Shown piece after piece: positions 58,929-64,000 of a stretch of 64,000 nt of DNA. The notes below the pieces were generated by a model. The model made no database searches and was not told the origin of the DNA. It worked only from the letters and a program-made list of their open reading frames with translations. A program made the translations under genes and the position numbers. Source of the stretch: Tillandsia leiboldiana (Eukaryota; Streptophyta; Magnoliopsida; Poales; Bromeliaceae); contig JAQNDB010000299.1 in assembly GCA_029204045.2 (NCBI GenBank), positions 1-64,000 of the forward strand, given 5' to 3'. The stretch's first letter is position 1. The number at the start of each line of letters is the position of its first letter.

Positions 58929-60946
58929 ACTGTCACTAACATAGTGACGACAACAAAACAAGGAAAATACGACAACCCGCGACCACCGTTTACCTAAACG
59001 GCTCCCGACACAGCTACAAGACTAGCTACACCTACCAGACTCGACTCTGCCCCCAAGCACGAGTGTACATGCATCCCACACTAGAATAAATCCCGACCAC
59101 TCGGCCCACTACCCGGGCGAGGAAAACACTATGTCCAGGAATAGAATACGAAGTGTGGATGTCTAGAGCATAAATAAACCTAGCCCAAGTGAGGGTTTTC
59201 TATTAGTCTCGTTACACATGCAACAAATGACAGGGTGCTAGGTCAAGTTCCAATAATAGCAATTTATTTAACTAAAGCAGGATCAGGGAACATAACCAAA
59301 AGGATATCAATAATAACACAGGAAAGATGACATCTCCTCTCTAACATGCATCCTAATCCCTCTCATAACATGCATGTTTACTATATTATAGAATTAGTAG
59401 AGAGTCCATTGATTTTGGAGGCGAAGCAACCCACCTGAAGCGCACGTCAATCCAAGATCCAAATAAGTTGAAACTGCACGGGGATAAATCCTCGGATTCC
59501 CATGATTCCAACGGGTCCAGAAACACCCAAAAAATACCTCCTGGGTACAAAGATATGATCCAAACATTACAATTAACACAAAACTTCCAAATTTACAATT
59601 GCTGAAAATTGTGTCCCAAAGAAGAATAATTTCCACCTGTGAGATAATTTCCAAAAATTCCAATAAAAATACGACGGCGATTCTCGCGAAGAGTAGATGT
59701 TAATCGAGTCCTCAAACGTCGAATTCCGATACTCGAGTGCAGATATAAAAATCCGACAAGCTTTCGCTGTCCAAAAACTCACCAGCTACAATGGGGTCAC
59801 AAAACACCTCAGGAAACATGCCAAAAACCCAAAATGAGGTGAAGCAATCAACAGAGAAAACGAAGCCGTACCTCTCGTGAAACCGATGCCGCAAAAATCG
59901 TCTCAAAATTCCATCGGGGTAGCTTAGAGGGTCTCGCGGACTGAAGAGCGACGGTGGAAGCCAAAATCCAAGAAACGTCGCAGTGCGCCGCGTCGCAGAA
60001 AACGCCGATGTCGCGGCCTCCAAAAAATCTGGAAATCCCTCACAAGATGGAGCACAAGCTGAAGAACAATTTCCCTTGAGGACTCACTGCCAGCTGAACT
60101 CGGGGAAAAGGCTAAAAGGGCCAAGCAATGGGCTATTTATAGCCAAACCAAACAATTCAAGAAATTCCATCCATGTCCCAGGTTTCGGGCGCCCGAAAAT
60201 TTCGGGCTGCTACAGTAACCCAAAATGTACCCCAATCCATCAGCGCCCGAATCGCTGCCGTCGCGCCACGTGTCCCCGAACAGCAAACAGTGGGTTCGGC
60301 CAACCCGCTGGCGACACGTGGCCTCGCCCCCGCGCCCGCTTCCCGCGCGTCAACGCCTCGATCCGCGTGCCCACGTGTGCGTACGTCGCCGTTGCCGCGC
60401 CCATGCCGCGCACGTATCCCAAGGTACCTGCCAACTGCTCCGTTGACCGCGCCCACTACACCGCTCCAACCACGTGCTGCCACGTGTCTACCGTCAGTCC
60501 ATGCACCAGAGCTACAATCCCGTGGACCGTACCTGCTGTGCCTTCCTATTGGGAGCCACCACGCGTCCAACCGCCGGTGCACGCCTCACCCGGTGGACCG
60601 AGCGGCTGCGCCTCAGCCCGCCGCCACGCTCCGCCGCCTGCCGCCGCCGCCGCCGCTACTCCGGCCGCCGGAACAGTGCTCCAAAGCCTCGAAATCCGTA
60701 TTTTGGCGACCGGGCTCCGAAAAATACAAGTAAATAGTCCATTTTCATCGTTTTCGCGCGCTGAATCCAAATCCGATGTTCGTTTTGCCCAATTCCACTT
60801 CTAAAATTTGTCAAAGGCTCCCGGTTAAGCAAACTTGCTCCCATTTTACACTTTGAGTCCATTCCTTGGGCCCGGCGCGCGCACAAATACTTCCAGAAGC
60901 CACTAATCCATCAGTAAACCCTCAAGCGGGGATTCGGGTCCTCACA
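58929..60946 (-). repeat. C2 5' LTR, last segment
   Basis: Continues the C2 LTR after E and ends GGGTCCTCACA. It matches 18097-18399 plus 21710-23406, passing through the solo LTR D site without interruption (GCAAC-AAATG-ACAGGG at about 59221). The TATA box is at 60134-60141 and five G-boxes lie at 60267-60486. Confidence 0.88.
60267..60486 (-). promoter_or_regulatory. G-box cluster in C2 5' LTR
   Basis: CACGTG at 60267, 60315, 60372, 60471 and 60481, each at the place of a G-box in the C2 3' LTR, although the surrounding sequence has changed by several percent. Confidence 0.65.
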
Positions 60947-61130
60947 AAGAGGATGAGATTGGGCCACCCGGTTGGAGGGCGCCACGATAGTGGATCGCAT
61001 CGTACCTAGTATGGTTTCTTTTTAGTCGTCAGAGTTAGAGCATGTTTGTTACCTACACCTCTCATGCATGTTTTAGTAGAGCATTTTGTATCCCTGCATG
61101 GACTGAGGAGGATTTGAGTTGGTGGTTGAC
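60947..61130 (+). other. Element C1 internal sequence, resumed
   Basis: Starts with AAGAG (copy of GAGAG at 16429). GATGAG, CACCCGGTTGGAGGGCG and GTGGATCG match the reverse complement of C2 near 24200-24260. CAGAGTTAGAGCATGTTTG and CCTGCATGGACTGAGG match E near 53170-53240. The right end is uncertain by about 20 bp. Confidence 0.7.
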
Positions 61131-61463
61131 AAGGTTTTGGAAACCACGCCCATTTCGTGGATTCGAGGAGCGTTCGGATCGAGCGGAGAAGATCTACTTG
61201 GAGCGTACAGTAAAAGGTCGAGTCGTGTGTGTGCGTTACATCACCTTGTACGTGTTTAATCTTAGTGGATTTCACCGTGTTATCGGTCCCATGGTTTTTT
61301 ACTCATGGATTGGAGTTTTCCACGTAAATCTTGCGTAGTTTATTTATTTTCCGCATTTGGTTATTTTTTACGCAACGATTTGGTGATTTGATTATTTACA
61401 CCTATTCACCCCCCCCTCTAGGTGGTTTTTTCCCTATTCAGATCCATATTCATATAACCCACA
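61131..61463 (+). repeat. Element F 5' LTR, last ~330 bp
   Basis: Matches the end of the G LTR (GGATTCGAGGAGCG, CACCTTGTACGTGTTTAAT, GTGTTATCGGTCCC, CACCTATTCACCCCC). The U3, TATA box and most of the hairpin array are missing; one TTCG-TGGATT-CGA unit remains at about 61155. Confidence 0.8.
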
Positions 61464-61465
61464 AG

Positions 61466-61480
61466 TGGTATCAGAGCGGG
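61466..61480 (+). other. Primer-binding site of element F
   Basis: TGGTATCAGAGCGGG, identical to that of G. Confidence 0.92.
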
Positions 61481-61496
61481 AATAGGGTTGTAAACA

Positions 61497-63672
61497 ATGT
61501 TTGAAGGCGGAAACATCAATAGACCATCGTTCTTCGATGGAACAAATTATGCATATTGGAAAGTACGCATGAGAGCATTTTTAATTTCCATCGATGAACG
61601 AGTTTGGCAATCAATTGAGTTTGGATGGACAAATCCTACTGAGATTATTGTCGATGTTCCCACCATCAAATCTAGGTCGAAGTGGACTAAGAATGAAATT
61701 GATGCTTATTCTTACAACGGCAAGGGAATTAATGCTTTATTTAATGCCTTGTCTCAAATCGAGTTCTCTCGCGCCTCAGCATGCGAGACTGCAAAATAAA
61801 TCTGGGATACTCTACAAGTTACACATGAGGGTACAAGTTTAGTGAAGGTTCAAAAACTGCAAATGCTTACAAGCAAATTTGATTCAATTCATATGGCAGA
61901 AAATAAATCCTTCACAGATTATTATACACGATTGCAAGATATCGTTAATACATGTGCTAACTTGGGAGAGAAAATTCCAGAATCTAAAGTTATAAGAAAG
62001 ATTTTGAGAACTCTTCCTGAAAGATTTCGCCCTAAGGTTGCAGCCATTGAGACAGTAAAACACCAGGATGAAATCCGAGTAGAAGAATTAGTTGGTGCAC
62101 TTCAAACTTATAAAATGACTTTTCCTACTAATAATTCTTCTGGAAATCCCTCTTCTTCTAAGTCTTCAGGTTTTGCATTGAAATCAACAAAGGAAGAAGA
62201 CACGGATTCATCCTCCTCAGACGCCGATGAGAATCTATCAATGGAGGATTTCGAGAAACAAATTACCTTCTTGACAAGGAAATTCCGCCGGAGCTTTCGA
62301 AGGGGTAATTCAAGCAAACCATCATCCTTCGTCAAGTCCAAGAAAGGCAAAGGGAATTCAAGCTCTAAATCAAGAAAGCAAGAAATTTCTTCAAAGGACA
62401 AGAAGAACATCGAGGGACAAATCCAGTGCTTCAAATGCCGAGGTTTTGGCCACATTGCAACGGAGTGTCCCAACAAGAATCCGTCGAAGAAGAAGGCGAT
62501 GTAAGCAGTCACATGGGATGACACCTCTACTTCGGATGAGTCATATTCCAGTGATGAGGATAATAACGTCACAGCATTCATGGCGTCCACAACTTCACCC
62601 TTCGTGTGCTTTTCAGCGAGTTCCTCGGGTTCATTATCCAACTCGTCCCAAATTGAAAAATCTGCATCGGATGGTGAACTCAGCAATTCCGAAGGTGAAG
62701 ATTTTGATTTTGCCTACCACAAGCTCTTAAAGGATTCTAAGAAATTGGCAAAGCATAACAAGAGTTTGAAAAGAAGGTTGTGGGATCTTGAAGAACAAGC
62801 TAAAAAGGCAACTTCTTTCGCAAACGCTCATGAAGAGGAAAGGGACAATTTGAACAAGATAAACACTTCCCTTCAAGAGAAGAACGGGCATTTCGAGAAG
62901 GAACATATCATGTTGGTGGATAAAGCTAATCACTTCTTGAAGCTCTACTCCGAGGCTCGACAAGAAAAAATGGAGATGACGAAGACCATATTCCAACTCA
63001 AGGAAGATTTGAAGCGTTTCTCTTCTGCAAAGGGCAAGTTGGATAAATTGCTTGGTCTTGGTCAAACGAATCGTTTGGGCCTTGGATATGAACGAACTGG
63101 CGAGGGTCCTAGTTCGAGTGGAACAGTTTTTGTGCCTCAGTCGGTAGCTCCTCCTCCGACGAAAATCATCGCATCCAACGACAACAAGCCTACCTCAATT
63201 CAGCCAAGATCAAATTCCCCCAAGGTATGTTTTCGTTGTGGTTTTGCAGGGCACATTAGAAGATATTGCAAGTATTAAGTCAAGCGAACAAATCAATCAA
63301 GACTTGCATCTACTACCAACAAGTTTGTTCACCAGAAATTTCGCAAGAACCATTCGAAGGTGAAGAACTTTGGTAGTACACCACACAAGACGACTTCATC
63401 ATGGATTCCAAAGAAAAGTGATCAACAGAACAAGACGATTTCACCAAGGAGATCAACGACACGATCATTGCCGACGTATTCCAAAACTCGTAAGGTTTGG
63501 GTGCGCAAAGGTGAAATCTTCCCTTATCTTGTCATTCATACTTCACTACACGCATATGACAATTCGTCTTAGTATCTGGATAGTGGATGTTCCCGTCATA
63601 TGACCGGTGATAAAAACTGTTTTCAAACTTTAGAGAAAACCTCCAGAGGACATATAGTTTTCGGAGACGGTC
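61497..63672 (+). pseudogene. gag: Element F gag-protease with nonsense codons
   Basis: Starts at ATG 61497 (MFEGGNINRPSFFDGTNYAY) and stays in one frame for 2.2 kb, broken only by four stops at 61797, 62502, 63276 and 63570. Domains as in G: DUF4219-like N-terminus, UBN2-type core, knuckle CFKCRGFGHIATEC near 62430, coiled coil near 62760-62960, and a second knuckle CFRCGFAGHIRRYC near 63230, which is complete (CX2CX4HX4C). The protease active site YLDSGCSRHMTG is at about 63573-63608, followed by HIVFGDG where the element is cut. This supplies the protease segment that G lacks. Confidence 0.9.
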
Positions 63673-64000
63673 TGTAATGTACCGGATTTTGGTATATAAA
63701 TAAATGTAAATAAAAATGGTATGAAATACTATTTTTATGAAAGTTAGAGAAGTAAAGAATAATTTGGAAGCGAATTTGGCCCAAATCGGGATAAAAATGA
63801 GAGATCTAAAATTTTATTTGAGAGTGGGCCCAGATTTTTAGCAGAAAATTCACGGTGTCAGAAAATTCTGAGAAAATTACGGGAGCTCCGTAAATATGTT
63901 TTATGGCCACAAAAAAAGTTTCGCGTTGATCGGATGCCCGGATAGTGAGAACGGGGTCCGCTAGCGATTTTAGATACAGCGAGACTTTTGGTGACCCAGA
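63673..64000 (+). repeat. Start of a further LTR, H
   Basis: At 63673 the F protease frame breaks and TGTAATGTACCGG begins, a typical LTR start similar to TGTAATGTCACG of solo LTR D. The remaining 328 bp are noncoding and reach the window edge. The family is not determined. Confidence 0.5.

Larger units (their letters stand above)
16434..60946 (-). mobile_element. Element C2: LARD-like gypsy element, heavily nested into
   Basis: Minus-strand element with LTRs of about 3.66-3.69 kb once insertions are removed, and only 2.07 kb of internal sequence (23407-25479). Left (3') LTR 16434-23406 contains solo LTR D. Right (5') LTR 25480-60946 contains copia G and element E. The LTR pair differs by several percent by eye, largely C/T and G/A changes, so C2 is clearly older than G or E. 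It has no pol, so it must have moved using enzymes supplied by another element. Confidence 0.85.
14757..61130 (+). mobile_element. Element C1: old gypsy element, host of B and C2
   Basis: Plus-strand pieces read as one element once the insertions are removed: LTR end 14757-14892, PBS 14901, broken gag 15189-16433, then internal sequence resuming at 60947 after C2. The resumed segment matches, in order, the reverse complement of internal sequence in C2 (around 24100-24260) and E (around 53170-53310). Target-site copies flanking C2 are GAGAG (16429-16433) and AAGAG (60947-60951), one base different. The right part is lost at about 61130, where copia element F begins. Confidence 0.82.
61131..63672 (+). 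mobile_element. Element F: SIRE-like copia fragment
   Basis: Truncated LTR (61131-61463), PBS 61466-61480, gag and the start of protease, then lost at 63672 where LTR H begins. Related to but clearly diverged from G: the LTR 3' part, gag start and knuckles all align. No downstream pol in the window. Confidence 0.85.

Noticed and set aside
61042..61338. A 98-codon frame spanning the C1/F junction.
   Set aside because: It joins C1 internal sequence to F LTR sequence; both parts are noncoding in their intact relatives.
1..64000. tRNA genes, suggested by repeated TGGTATCAGAGC.
   Set aside because: Every occurrence lies just inside an LTR and is only the primer-binding complement of a tRNA 3' end; no cloverleaf surrounds any of them.
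1..64000. Host protein-coding genes.
   Set aside because: Every substantial conserved frame belongs to gag, pol or the env-like ORF of a retrotransposon; the rest is LTR or decayed internal sequence.

Overview
The window is plant nuclear DNA made almost entirely of LTR retrotransposons. I see no host gene, rRNA, tRNA gene or CRISPR array. The evidence for a plant is: Ty3/gypsy chromoviruses of Tekay/Del type (gag-pol ending in a chromodomain, LTRs of 2.6-4.2 kb, a conserved GAGGACGAAACT motif before the polypurine tract), a Ty1/copia element of SIRE/Maximus type with an extra env-like ORF, and primer sites that all start TGGTATCAGAG (initiator tRNA-Met). Such depth of nesting suggests a large-genome seed plant. 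The species cannot be told from the window.

The layout is a nested stack. The oldest host is C1 (+ strand): an LTR end at 14757-14892, leader and broken gag to 16433, then a short continuation at 60947-about 61130. Element B (-) sits in the C1 5' LTR (right LTR 12171-14756, gag-PR-RT 9790-11957). Element A (+; 1-9789, its 5' LTR starting left of the window) appears to have inserted into B. C1 gag is split by C2 (-; 16434-60946). The left LTR of C2 carries solo LTR D (18400-21704, TSD ATATG). Its right LTR carries copia element G (-; TSD TATGT) and, about 50 bp further on, element E (-; 47183-58923, TSD AAACC). After C1 comes a 5'-truncated copia element F (+; about 61131-63672), cut by the start of another LTR, H (63673 to the end).

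A run of exactly 100 N (38713-38812) is flanked by overlapping sequence. 38813 to about 47583 repeats about 29938-38712, including LTR-specific diagnostic bases, so the second copy of G is very probably an assembly artefact and not a second insertion.

Coding content: A has an open pol (RT, RNase H, integrase, chromodomain) and a gag broken by single-base indels. B has an uninterrupted gag-PR-RT frame cut off by A. G has intact gag, integrase-core/RT/RNase H and env-like frames but has lost protease and the integrase zinc-binding domain. C2 and E are LARD-like, with very long LTRs and short internal regions holding only gag relics. F has gag-protease with four nonsense codons.

The most interesting signals are in copia G. 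An array of paired GATCCGGATC palindromes lies upstream of the LTR TATA box and recurs, with the same pairing and spacing and its own TATA-like site, upstream of the env-like ORF. The transcribed part of the LTR has eight small hairpins with a constant loop and stems that differ but stay paired. The C2 and E LTRs carry five G-boxes upstream of a TATA box, and the A/B LTRs carry a CpG-dense array of palindromes.
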